A stretch of DNA of 64,000 nt from CAZFHA01 sp964518595 (GTDB lineage Bacteria; Bacillota; Clostridia; Saccharofermentanales; Saccharofermentanaceae): the NCBI GenBank assembly GCA_964518595.1, contig CAZFHA010000001.1:248001-312000 (forward strand), in the 5' to 3' direction. Each line of letters starts with the position of its first letter. Within the stretch, counting starts at the first letter, position 1. This document shows, one piece after another, positions 50,631-59,560 of this stretch. The position numbers were made by a program, and so were the translations under genes. The notes beneath the pieces are model-generated. The model searched no databases and was not told where the DNA came from. It was given only the letters and a program-made list of their open reading frames with translations.

Positions 50631-52757
50631 ATGTATCAACACCAACAGGCCATTACCCAGGCAAAAGCCCTTGCCGCCCAAATGACCCTAGAAGAGAAGG
50701 CCAGTCAGTTAACCTATCAATCACCAGCCATCCCCCGCCTAAACATTCCTGCCTACAATTGGTGGAATGAGGCACTTCACGGTGTTGCCCGGGCAGGTAG
50801 CGCTACGGTTTTTCCACAAGCGATCGGATTGGCCGCCAGCTTTGATCCAGAACTACTAAAACAAGTTGCTGACGTAATCTCTACTGAAGGGAGAGCTAAG
50901 TATAATGCCGCTATAAAGCATGGCGACCATGGTATCTACAAGGGACTAACCTTTTGGTCTCCCAATGTTAATATCTTTCGCGATCCTCGGTGGGGACGCG
51001 GTCATGAAACTTATGGTGAAGATCCTTACCTTACCAGCCGGTTGGGAGTAGCCTTTATCAAAGGTCTTCAAGGCGAGGGCGACTACTTAAAAAGTGCCGC
51101 CTGCGCCAAACATTTTGCGGTTCATAGCGGGCCTGAAGCTAAGCGTCATGAATTTGATGCCCAGTCCAGTCCAAAAGACCTCTGGGAAACCTATCTACCA
51201 GCCTTTGAAGCCTGTGTCAAAGAGGCTCAAGTTGAGAGCGTCATGGGCGCCTATAACCGCATGAACGGAGAACCCTGTTGCGGAAGTTTTTTCCTATTAG
51301 AAGAAATCCTTCGTAAAGGTTGGCAATTTAAAGGTCATGTGGTCTCAGACTGTTGGGCTATTGCTGATTTTCACATGTATCACCACATCACCGCTACCCC
51401 CATCGAATCTGCCACCCTGGCGCTCAAGGCAGGCTGTGACCTAAATTGTGGAAGCATGTATCTGCATCTGCTTCTGGCCCACCAAGAGGGTCTGGTAACA
51501 GAAGAAGAAATAACTACCTCTGTGGAAAGGCTTTTAGCCACACGGATAAAACTCGGCATGTTTACAAAAACCGACTACGACTCCATTCCTTATGACGTGG
51601 TCGAATGCCCGGAGCACCTGGCCTTAGCCGAAAGTTGCGCCGCTAAAAGTGTAGTGCTGCTAAAGAACCAAGGCATTTTACCCCTGTCAGCGGATAAAAT
51701 CCAAACTGTTGGGGTCATTGGCCCCAACAGCAATAACCGGCGTGCACTCCTAGGCAATTATTATGGTACGCCTTCTCGCTATATTACCCTTTTAGAAGGT
51801 ATTCAAGACTATAGCCAAGGGCGCTTCCGTGTTCTTGCTTCTCAGGGGTGTGAACTCTGGAAAGAAAGTTCCGAAGCTCTGAGCCAGCCTATGGATCGTC
51901 TCTCAGAAGCACTGACAGTAGCAGAGAATAGTGATGTAGTCATTCTCTGTTTAGGTTTGGACGAGACCTTAGAAGGTGAGGAGATGGACACCGGTAATCG
52001 AGTCGGTTCCGGTGATAAAGTAGATTTAGAATTACCGGAAGTACAGAGAATCCTACTTAAAGAAATTCTCGCCACAGGTAAGCCTGTAGTTCTCTGTTTA
52101 TTAGCCGGAAGTGCCATGAATCTTTCCTTGGCAGCAGAACAAGCCCAAGGAATTTTAGCTTGTTGGTATCCCGGCGCCCAAGGGGGAAAAGCCATTGCTG
52201 ATATTTTATTTGGTAAAATTTCCCCTTCCGGCAAGCTACCTGTCACCTTCTACCAGACAGTGGATGACCTACCCGACTTTGAAGATTATGATATGAGCAG
52301 TCGTACCTATCGCAATTATTCTGGTAAACCACTCTATCCCTTCGGCTTTGGCTTAACCTATAGCCAAATTCAATGCGTACAAACAGAGCCAGTCTCCAAA
52401 GAACCTTGGCAAGAAGGACAGCCCTATTCACTCTGGGCGACCCTGGAAAACCAAAGCAACGTTGGAAGTGAAGACGTTGTTCAGGTCTATATCCGTTGCC
52501 ACCAGTCGCCTTGGGCAGTAAAAAACACTTCCCTTTGTGCCTTTAAACGAGTATATGTACCTGCCAAGGGACAAGCAAAAGTTCAGTTAACGATCCCGGC
52601 TGAGGCTTTTACTGTAGTCGACGATGCCGGTAACCGTCGCTATGACGGCAGTGGCTTTACCCTGTACGTTGAAACCTTTCAGCCGGATGAAGTTAGCTAT
52701 CGTTTGACCGGACGCCAAAGCCAAACTCTACACATACCTAGGAGCATAGACTCCTAG
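50631..52757 (+). CDS. GH3 beta-glycosidase, cytoplasmic
   Basis: 708-aa glycoside hydrolase family 3 enzyme with no signal peptide. The (beta/alpha)8 domain contains NWWNEALHGVARAG, RDPRWGRGHETYGEDP, KHFAVHSGPEAKRHEFD and the nucleophile D240 in GHVVSDCWAI. The GH3 C-terminal domain and a fibronectin-III-like end follow. The pattern is closest to beta-xylosidase/beta-glucosidase members. Start ATG 50631 follows GAGGAGG; an in-frame TTG before it is rejected. It hydrolyses oligosaccharides brought in by the adjacent transporter. Confidence 0.93.
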   Translation: MYQHQQAITQAKALAAQMTLEEKASQLTYQSPAIPRLNIPAYNWWNEALHGVARAGSATVFPQAIGLAASFDPELLKQVADVISTEGRAKYNAAIKHGDHGIYKGLTFWSPNVNIFRDPRWGRGHETYGEDPYLTSRLGVAFIKGLQGEGDYLKSAACAKHFAVHSGPEAKRHEFDAQSSPKDLWETYLPAFEACVKEAQVESVMGAYNRMNGEPCCGSFFLLEEILRKGWQFKGHVVSDCWAIADFHMYHHITATPIESATLALKAGCDLNCGSMYLHLLLAHQEGLVTEEEITTSVERLLATRIKLGMFTKTDYDSIPYDVVECPEHLALAESCAAKSVVLLKNQGILPLSADKIQTVGVIGPNSNNRRALLGNYYGTPSRYITLLEGIQDYSQGRFRVLASQGCELWKESSEALSQPMDRLSEALTVAENSDVVILCLGLDETLEGEEMDTGNRVGSGDKVDLELPEVQRILLKEILATGKPVVLCLLAGSAMNLSLAAEQAQGILACWYPGAQGGKAIADILFGKISPSGKLPVTFYQTVDDLPDFEDYDMSSRTYRNYSGKPLYPFGFGLTYSQIQCVQTEPVSKEPWQEGQPYSLWATLENQSNVGSEDVVQVYIRCHQSPWAVKNTSLCAFKRVYVPAKGQAKVQLTIPAEAFTVVDDAGNRRYDGSGFTLYVETFQPDEVSYRLTGRQSQTLHIPRSIDS

Positions 52758-52762
52758 GTATG
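52733..52762 (+). repeat. Perfect 12-bp hairpin over the GH3 stop codon
   Basis: CATACCTAGGAG (52733-52744), loop CATAGA, CTCCTAGGTATG (52751-52762). The right arm contains the GH3 stop. There is no T run. It may limit downstream kinase expression or stabilise the GH3 message. Confidence 0.6.
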
Positions 52763-52788
52763 AATCCATCAGAAAGGAGTGGTCTTCA

Positions 52789-54582
52789 TTGCTCCCAAGA
52801 AGATGCCCAAGTTTTATAGCCCGTTTTTCTGCCCTTGCTCTGGGTAAAAAAGTAAAGTATCTCTTTCTTTTCATCATTGCGGTTTACTTGGTCGTATTCT
52901 TCTCCTTATATACCGTAATTTTACGCTACAACGTAAAGGAATATGCCTTAGAAAATAATCTTTCTACCCTTACTACTATAGGTCATACTTTGCAAGGCGA
53001 TATTCAAAAATTTAATGATATGAGCCTTTTGATCATGAGTCATGATGCGATTGTACAGTACCTTCATATCGCTTCAGCTCCAGAAACGCGTGATTCTCAA
53101 AAGGCCATATCTGCCCTCTATGACTTAATGGCCGTTTTTACTCGAGTGTCTTCCGTGTATGTGTTTGACTTACATGCGAATTATATTAGTGCAACCAGAA
53201 GTGTAACCCAAGTGAATCCGGCACTTCTGCAGCAACCGAGCTGGAATGTAGAAATAAACAAAAACGCCGGTGCAAATGTTCTGATGGCTGATGGAGACGG
53301 AATGTTTCAGCTTAAAAGCGGCGGTCGCCTCATAACGTTATTTCGAGTTATTAATGATCTTAATACCCAACGCCCTATCGGCTACTTGGCTATTAATTTG
53401 CCCATAGAAATCCTTGAAAATAGCTACGCTTCTTTTAATAAGAATCAGAATCAATTTGGCTACTACTATAAAGACACTAGCCTCCTGGCAGGAAATATCT
53501 CCGAGGAGGGCTATGAAGATTTATGGAAACACAGAGAAACCTATTATCCTCAAGTATCCGGCAGCTGGGGAAATGAAAAAATCACTTCTATCTATCCCAT
53601 AGAAGGCTTCCCTCTTTGGCTCATTGCCGTGGAAAATTTCTATCCGGGAGAAATGATTCCCACCGAATTGCTCATTTTACTCTTATCCATTCTTCTTCTA
53701 ACCTTATTAGCCATGGCACTCATTAGTGCCTTTATTTCCTTTTATATCACCAAACCCCTAAATAGCTTAGTTACCTCCATGAACGCTGTGGCACAGACAG
53801 GTTGGCTTAGGCGTCTAAGTCTACCCTTACCCGATGATGAAATTGGACGGCTTAAAGATCGCTATAATGCCATGCTTATTGAAATAAATCGGTTAATACT
53901 GGAGCTTCTGGATAAAGAAAAGGCTGCCCGGCAAGCAGAAATCGCAGTGCTACAAGAACAGGTTAAGCCTCATTTTCTTTATAATACCTTAGAAACAATT
54001 AGCTTCATGGCGGCAGAGTCCCAGGTCTGGCACATTTGCCAAGCGATAAAAACCCTAGAAAATTTTTATGTCAATTTTCTTAGTAGCGGCGATCAGGAAA
54101 TTCCCCTCATGAAAGAAATTCAAATTACCAAAGACTATTTAAGTTTACAAAAATTACGCTACGACAATAGTTTTGAAGACAGCTATGAAGTTGATCCCCA
54201 GCTTGAGAATATTCTCGTTCCCAAGTTAATTCTTCAGCCATTAGTGGAAAATTCGCTATATCACGGGGTTCGCTTAAAGGGTGAAAAGGGTCTGATTCGT
54301 ATCCGCGCCACGAAGAAAGACCAACTCCTTCTATTAGAAATCTATGATAACGGCGTGGGCATGTCTCCCGAAGTAATTGAAAGTCTTCTGAATCAGCAGC
54401 ATGAAAAATCTTTTGGCTTTCCCGGCACAATCAGAAGAATCCGCTATTTCTCTGGTAACGAGGATGTTTTTTCGGTAGAAAGCCAAGTAGGGTGCTTTAG
54501 CCGGGTCTGTCTAACCTTACCCCTAACCCCCATAAAGCCAACGCCTATACAGCTGGCAGACCAGACCGTCGAGGAGGAGTGA
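52789..54582 (+). CDS. YesM-like sensor histidine kinase
   Basis: 597-aa membrane sensor. TM1 is at about residues 22-45, an extracellular domain follows to about 290, TM2 is at about 300-325, then HAMP, His_kinase (VKPHFLYNTLETI) and HATPase (DNGVGM). The likely start is TTG 52789, 9 bp after AAAGGAG, since no ATG is near in this frame. It controls glycan locus 2 together with the next gene, in the same orientation as the transporter genes. Confidence 0.9.
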   Translation: MLPRRCPSFIARFSALALGKKVKYLFLFIIAVYLVVFFSLYTVILRYNVKEYALENNLSTLTTIGHTLQGDIQKFNDMSLLIMSHDAIVQYLHIASAPETRDSQKAISALYDLMAVFTRVSSVYVFDLHANYISATRSVTQVNPALLQQPSWNVEINKNAGANVLMADGDGMFQLKSGGRLITLFRVINDLNTQRPIGYLAINLPIEILENSYASFNKNQNQFGYYYKDTSLLAGNISEEGYEDLWKHRETYYPQVSGSWGNEKITSIYPIEGFPLWLIAVENFYPGEMIPTELLILLLSILLLTLLAMALISAFISFYITKPLNSLVTSMNAVAQTGWLRRLSLPLPDDEIGRLKDRYNAMLIEINRLILELLDKEKAARQAEIAVLQEQVKPHFLYNTLETISFMAAESQVWHICQAIKTLENFYVNFLSSGDQEIPLMKEIQITKDYLSLQKLRYDNSFEDSYEVDPQLENILVPKLILQPLVENSLYHGVRLKGEKGLIRIRATKKDQLLLLEIYDNGVGMSPEVIESLLNQQHEKSFGFPGTIRRIRYFSGNEDVFSVESQVGCFSRVCLTLPLTPIKPTPIQLADQTVEEE

Positions 54583-54586
54583 TTAT

Positions 54587-55312
54587 ATGTTTCGAGTTAT
54601 GCTAATTGATGACGAAAGAGCCATTCGCGGCTTATTAAAAGCCCTAATTGACTGGCAACGCTTTTCCATGGAATTAGTCGGCGAGGCTTCAAGTGGCATT
54701 GAAGCTATTAACATTATTGATGAGCTAAAACCGGATATTGTCTTTGTTGACATTAAAATGCCCTTTATGAATGGAATTGATTTTACTCATCTGGCTTTAG
54801 AACGCTATCCTAATATTAAGATTATTATTCTGACAGCTTTTAGTGACTTTAATTACGCCCGTCAATGTATCGGCATTGGTATCTGCTCCTACATTCTTAA
54901 ACCAATCAACCCGGAAGAAATTCATGAAGTACTAAAGAAAATTCATGGACAGCTTCAAGCAGCCGTACCTTTAGACGAGGAACAGTTATGCAGTCCTTCA
55001 GCCGATACTGCCGGGCGCATCAAAAACTACATCTTACAGAACTATACAGAGCCAGATCTGAACCTAACTTCTACGGCTCATGCCTTTGGATTAAATGCCA
55101 GCTATGTAAGCCGGCTTTTTAAATCGAGCTACAATCAGAGCTTTGTAGATTTTCTACTGTCTTGCCGCATGGAAAAAGCCCTGCTGCTCGCCACCCAAAA
55201 ACGCTTTCTCTACCAAACCGCCGCAGAAGTTGGTATCCCAGATCCAAATTACTTTAGCCGCTGTTTTAAAAAATACACCGGTAAAAATTACAGTGAATTT
55301 TTAAAACAGTAG
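54587..55312 (+). CDS. YesN-like response regulator, AraC-type, short form
   Basis: 241-aa regulator. The receiver domain (about 1-120, FVDIKMPFMNG with the phospho-acceptor Asp and SYILKPINPEE) is joined almost directly to an AraC HTH (about 145-240). It lacks the long middle region of its counterpart at 1575-3089. The ATG at 54587 follows GAGGAGGAG within the kinase 3' end. It is the likely activator of the promoter before 47352. Confidence 0.92.
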   Translation: MFRVMLIDDERAIRGLLKALIDWQRFSMELVGEASSGIEAINIIDELKPDIVFVDIKMPFMNGIDFTHLALERYPNIKIIILTAFSDFNYARQCIGIGICSYILKPINPEEIHEVLKKIHGQLQAAVPLDEEQLCSPSADTAGRIKNYILQNYTEPDLNLTSTAHAFGLNASYVSRLFKSSYNQSFVDFLLSCRMEKALLLATQKRFLYQTAAEVGIPDPNYFSRCFKKYTGKNYSEFLKQ

Positions 55313-55327
55313 GCCGTTAACCGCCTG

Positions 55328-55651
55328 TTAGTCTTGGACAAAACTAATGGTGGCTGTTTTAGGTAGAGCCAGCTTACACTCTACTTCTACCGCCTTAATA
55401 ATACCTGCAATAGTAGGGCAAGCCGCATGACCGGGCAAGTGCTCCGAAACATACTGATAAAGGGAATTCTCTCCTGGTTTGGTTAAGCACAGCTCATAGC
55501 TATCAAAAGTATCACCTAATACCTTAGTAATTTCATTAATGGAAGGGCAACCGGAAGCAATGGTAATTTTTACTTCCATTCCATCTTCCGACTCTGCTAT
55601 CACTTTAGTTTTCAGTCCGCAAATACCCGGATCAATCTGTACTGTTGTCAT
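55328..55651 (-). CDS. DUF6951-like cysteine-containing small protein
   Basis: About 107 aa. Conserved-looking elements are IDPGICGLKTKV near the start, IASGCPSINEITKVLGD, and HAACPTIAGIIKAVEVECKLALPK near the end, with Cys at several of these sites. Such proteins occur in anaerobic bacteria and archaea with unknown role; metal or cluster binding is possible. I choose ATG 55651, 7 bp after AAGGAG; a GTG two codons upstream is an alternative. It is convergent with the response regulator gene, 15 bp apart. Confidence 0.75.
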   Translation of the reverse strand: MTTVQIDPGICGLKTKVIAESEDGMEVKITIASGCPSINEITKVLGDTFDSYELCLTKPGENSLYQYVSEHLPGHAACPTIAGIIKAVEVECKLALPKTATISFVQD

Positions 55652-55952
55652 ACGCACTCTCCTTTAGAATAATATTAATATTGTAACGGTTTCACTCTCT
55701 AGTAGCATATCACAAAGACTTTCCTAATGGACTATCTTAGAGATAAATTTTAACGATGGCTTCTAAGACCAATTGTCTTAGAATAATTTGTACAACTATA
55801 GCTCCTTTAAAAATAGATTTCTGTCCCAGGTACTTGGAAACCTTTTTCCAACCTTACAAAACTGTATTCTAGATGTTAGCTTAAAATATGGCAGCACGTC
55901 TTGCCCTCTGTCATAATAAGAGCATCAAACAACGAACAAGGAGGTCTTCAAA

Positions 55953-56111
55953 ATGCAAAAGATAGTTAAAGGTCTGGTTTATCTCTTATTGGGCGCAGCT
56001 GCAGTAACACTGATCGTCGGCTATATATCACTTCCAAAGTCTACTACTAACGCCCCAGCAGTTAGACCTCAAGAAATGAATGCCCATATTATTTCCGGTC
56101 TATTAGACTAA
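55953..56111 (+). CDS. 52-aa single-helix membrane peptide
   Basis: Small protein from ATG 55953 to a TAA at 56109-56111, preceded by a strong AAGGAGG site and followed by a terminator. Residues 7-27 form one hydrophobic helix (LVYLLLGAAAVTLIVGYISL) after a short basic start; the outer tail is polar. I do not recognise it. Strong translation signals and a dedicated terminator argue for a real gene. The 295 bp before it shows no clear promoter. Confidence 0.6.
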   Translation: MQKIVKGLVYLLLGAAAVTLIVGYISLPKSTTNAPAVRPQEMNAHIISGLLD

Positions 56112-56142
56112 TTATGATATAGCCCCCTTACTCCCCTTACTG

Positions 56143-56185
56143 GCGCTTCGACTCTCTTAACCCGAGAATCGAGGCGCTTTCTGTT
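56143..56185 (+). terminator. Rho-independent terminator
   Basis: GCGCTTCGA (56143-56151) pairs with TCGAGGCGC (56169-56177), followed by TTTCTGTTT. It closes the 52-aa peptide gene. Confidence 0.75.
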
Positions 56186-56200
56186 TGAAGGTTAGCTTGA

Positions 56201-56230
56201 TGAAGGGGATTGTAGGCTTTAACATAATGG
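56201..56230 (+). repeat. Imperfect 30-bp direct repeat, left copy
   Basis: Matches 60341-60370 at 25 of 30 positions without gaps, same orientation. The two copies bracket the pair of exported-protein genes. Confidence 0.5.
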
Positions 56231-56395
56231 TAAGCGTCAAAGAGGCGCTTACTGTTAATATCTGCTAAATGGCTGTTTCTGATAGAGAAGAGAATTTACC
56301 AGAAACAGCCTATAGCAACAAGTTCACTACAGCTTTGATAGCTTGTAAGAGCAGATATAGCGATTGCTAATCCCAATTTATAGTTTTTAGCAGAT
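56230..56395. other. Nested inverted repeats 3' of the surface-protein gene
   Basis: GTAAGCG/CGCTTAC (56230-56252) stands alone. ATATCTGCT (56258-56266) pairs with AGCAGATAT (56350-56358) and encloses GGCTGTTTCTG/CAGAAACAGCC (56271-56310) plus a weaker ACAAG/CTTGT arm. An alternative partner for the outer arm is TTTAGCAGAT (56386-56395). This is a terminator region for the leftward gene, a structured RNA or a decayed small element. No gene is seen in 56112-56462. Confidence 0.45.
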
Positions 56396-56462
56396 AAATA
56401 ATGAATATTTTAGATTTAATTCTTGTTAGTCTACAATCCTACTTGCCTTCAAAAAACTCATT

Positions 56463-59318
56463 TTAAGAAACTTGAGAGACCGTAATGGCATATGGTGTTG
56501 GCTTTACAAAAGGAATACCGTATCTATAAACCTCTATAAAGTAAACACCCGGCTCTAGCGTAACATCCTTATTAATATTTATCTCTGGCCACGGAGACAA
56601 TGCAGCCACCTGCTCAAAGGCGGTTCCCAGAAAATTTATTTTAAACATTTGTCCAGTCTTACCCATTTCGCCGGTAGTTTGAATATTGTATACAGCTTTT
56701 TCAGGTACTACAAATTTATACATATCCTTATCACCATCATAGTCAATGTTCTCTTCGAACGCTACATTTTCAGTTAACTCTACATTTAGTTTTAGCCAAT
56801 CATTTGAGACCTTATCTTGAGAAACCAAAGAAACTTTTATAGTGTAGGGTGTCGGCTTTACAAAAGGCTGACCATATCTATATACTTCTATAAAGTAAAC
56901 ACCTGGCTCCAGGATAACATCCTTATTAATATTTATCTCTGGCCATGGAGATAATGCTGCTGCTTGCTTAAAAGAAGTTCCTAGGAGGTTTAGTTTGAAC
57001 ATTTGCCCACCCATACTCATTTCTCCAGTAGTTTCAATATGGTATAAAGAATTTAAATTACCATTGTTTTCAGGCACCACAAATTTATACATATCCTTAT
57101 CGCCATCATAATCAAGGTTCTCTTCATACGCCACATTTTCAGTTAACTCTACATTTAGTTTTTGCCAGTCATTTGAGACCTTATCTTGAGAAACTAAAGA
57201 AACTTTTATATTGTAGGGCGTTGGCTCTACAAAGTCCCCAACCCATTTATACACCTCAATTACATATATACCTGGCGCTAATGTTACATCCTTATTGATA
57301 TTTTTTTCTGATCCAGGATGTAGTGCAGCAGCCAAAGTGAGAGAAGTACCTGAGAAATTTGTCCTATATAATCCTCCAGTTAGGTTCATTTCACCTGTTG
57401 TTTCAATATGGTATAAAGAATTTAAATTACCATTGTTTTCAGGCACCACAAACTTATATAAATCCTTATCGCCATAATAATCAATATTTGAAGTGTATAA
57501 CAAATCAGGAGCAATAGCGGTTGCTGTTTTTGGAGTACCTCCCACATCACTATCACGGAGATCTATAGATACGCCAGTGCTTGTCAGATAGGTGTTGATT
57601 CTTTTATCAATCTCGGGTGAAAAGCCATAGGGTGATGTAACCCAGAAGTCTATCAAATCATTATCGGACAATTCTGCAGCCTTATATTTGTATGATAATA
57701 GATGATCTGAATATGACATAGTTTCAAAGAGTCCCGGCTGTTCTGCCCATATACTACCAACAACAATTTCTGTGTCCACTTTTACAAGTTTGTACTCTCC
57801 GTCTATAAAACGCTGAGCATATGTAGACATTATAGTCTTCGCTTCAGGATCAGGATTTTTTACATAAACAAAATTATTTTTGATAGACTCATTAGGGTTA
57901 ATTCGAAAATTCCTTACTCCGTTTAAATTCCAAGTAATATCAGTTGTAATAACAGCATGATAGTATATAGGCCGTTCAAAATCATAAAAGCAAGAGCTGC
58001 GAGTAACAATTGTCATTGGATCTTTTAGTAAATAGCCATAATTGTCATATAGTTCAAATACGGCCAAAAATACATCTGCAAAAAATGCAATAGCTGCAAC
58101 AGTGGGATTACTAGATAATCCTGCTATGATCAAGCCGGCATTTATAGCTATATTCACTGCAATTTCTAATGGAGTATCGGGCTCGATATCAGTTTTATCA
58201 TCGATGTAAAATCGGTAATTATTCCGACTTTCGAAGGCAACAAGTATGATATTTTTTCCATTTACGTTGTAGGTATTATAACCTAGTAACTTATCTGTAT
58301 ATGGTTTAAAATTATCATCATCTAATAGCTGTTTTTCTATCGCCTTTTGATTTGATTTTTCCTCACTCATATATGCTGAGGTTGCTTCAGCTTGGGATAT
58401 TGTTGAGTCAATGATAAGAATATCACCCTCTTCATATACCGCAATTTCTGGGATTGACTTAAGTTTATCTATGTCATTATTCATAATGGCCTGTTTTACT
58501 TCCTCATCAAGCTCTGGAGAAAGAGGTTCTGATTTGAAATAGGAATCAGGATAGACCATTCCTCCATTCTCATCAATATAAATAAGATTGCTTTCACTTT
58601 TCAAATCAACTGATTTATGTATTATTCCTGTATCATAATATCCTAAAACTATTTGATCCTCAGAAGCTGTAATATAGGTAACAAAATAATTATTTTCTAT
58701 TTTTTCAAAAGTAATGGTTTCTGCCATAGGAAAATAAGCTTTTACTAGGGAAGCGTCGTAATTTATTGCATTCCCAATTTGAAGTATTTTAGAATCTTTA
58801 ATTTCACTTTTCGATGCCACATCAGCTAAAATATCATATGGTCTCATACTTGTTGCAGAGCGTGCCTGACGCCCAGGTACCTTTAAATCCAGATAGGCAT
58901 ACTGAGAAACTAAAGCATCATCTGGATGCGGTTGCTCCTCTGGAATATCTTCTTCAGATTCTTTGGCAGAGGGTGGCGATAGATTTTCTGTTTCTTTATT
59001 AATAGTTGTTTCGGTAACTGCGGGCAATTCAGATGCCTCTTGACTTGTTTCAGTAGCAATACTTTCATCAGAAGGTAAAATAGTGGGTTCAGCGCTCTCC
59101 ATTATTGTAACTTCACTGGAATCTTGAGTTTCAAGAATCGTATCATCGGCAGGCATACTTTCAACAGGTTCTAAATCTAAAGTTCCAGATCCAGACATTG
59201 CCGCAATACCATTCTGATCAATCTCTGAATCACTGGATAATCCAAAGGCACTTACATTAGGTGAAATCAAAACTACAGATAAAAACACAGAAAAAATTGC
59301 TAATACTTTTCTTTTCAT
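56463..59318 (-). CDS. Large secreted protein with three C-terminal PPC-like repeats
   Basis: 951-aa exported protein. It has a signal peptide (about 1-25), a Ser/Thr/Glu-rich linker to about 140, an unrecognised region at about 150-590 with a hydrophobic stretch (GLIIAGLSSNPTVAAIAFFADVFLAVF, about 390-420), and three tandem repeats of about 116-123 residues. These have the DYDGDKDMYKFVVPE and LEPGVYFIEVYRYG signatures of pre-peptidase C-terminal domains. No sortase or anchor motif is seen, and no protease domain. The gene is AT-rich compared with its surroundings and faces another AT-rich exported-protein gene. The function is unknown. Confidence 0.82.
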   Translation of the reverse strand: MKRKVLAIFSVFLSVVLISPNVSAFGLSSDSEIDQNGIAAMSGSGTLDLEPVESMPADDTILETQDSSEVTIMESAEPTILPSDESIATETSQEASELPAVTETTINKETENLSPPSAKESEEDIPEEQPHPDDALVSQYAYLDLKVPGRQARSATSMRPYDILADVASKSEIKDSKILQIGNAINYDASLVKAYFPMAETITFEKIENNYFVTYITASEDQIVLGYYDTGIIHKSVDLKSESNLIYIDENGGMVYPDSYFKSEPLSPELDEEVKQAIMNNDIDKLKSIPEIAVYEEGDILIIDSTISQAEATSAYMSEEKSNQKAIEKQLLDDDNFKPYTDKLLGYNTYNVNGKNIILVAFESRNNYRFYIDDKTDIEPDTPLEIAVNIAINAGLIIAGLSSNPTVAAIAFFADVFLAVFELYDNYGYLLKDPMTIVTRSSCFYDFERPIYYHAVITTDITWNLNGVRNFRINPNESIKNNFVYVKNPDPEAKTIMSTYAQRFIDGEYKLVKVDTEIVVGSIWAEQPGLFETMSYSDHLLSYKYKAAELSDNDLIDFWVTSPYGFSPEIDKRINTYLTSTGVSIDLRDSDVGGTPKTATAIAPDLLYTSNIDYYGDKDLYKFVVPENNGNLNSLYHIETTGEMNLTGGLYRTNFSGTSLTLAAALHPGSEKNINKDVTLAPGIYVIEVYKWVGDFVEPTPYNIKVSLVSQDKVSNDWQKLNVELTENVAYEENLDYDGDKDMYKFVVPENNGNLNSLYHIETTGEMSMGGQMFKLNLLGTSFKQAAALSPWPEININKDVILEPGVYFIEVYRYGQPFVKPTPYTIKVSLVSQDKVSNDWLKLNVELTENVAFEENIDYDGDKDMYKFVVPEKAVYNIQTTGEMGKTGQMFKINFLGTAFEQVAALSPWPEININKDVTLEPGVYFIEVYRYGIPFVKPTPYAITVSQVS
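56466..57536 (-). repeat. Three tandem coding repeats (PPC-like domains)
   Basis: Units at about 57536-57183, 57182-56814 and 56813-56466 encode residues about 595-712, 713-835 and 836-951. The last two are very alike at DNA level, which suggests recent duplication or gene conversion. Confidence 0.75.
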
Positions 59319-59515
59319 ACTTTTTCCCCCTTAAAATAAAAGTTTAATAGATAAGCACTTCCAACCCATTTATTTTTGCCCTTTAGCATAAAATATACTA
59401 TGCCATTTCGTTATTTTAGTTTATTATGACAATTAATGCAAGTTTTTCCTTTGCTCGGATTTTCAAGGTTAATTACCATTTATGATAAAATGATTAAAAA
59501 GCGGCTTTCATGTAT

Positions 59516-59546
59516 GAGATAATTTTTATCTCATAAAAATTATCTC
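59516..59546. promoter_or_regulatory. Long palindrome before the 59561 gene
   Basis: GAGATAATTTTTAT (59516-59529), CTC, ATAAAAATTATCTC (59533-59546) is a perfect 14-bp inverted repeat. A shorter palindrome overlaps its left part. An extended -10 (TG-A-GATAAT, 59515-59523) falls inside it, and the ribosome binding site AAGGAG follows at once. It is either an operator or a translation-controlling hairpin. Confidence 0.55.
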
Positions 59547-59560
59547 AAGGAGAATCCATT

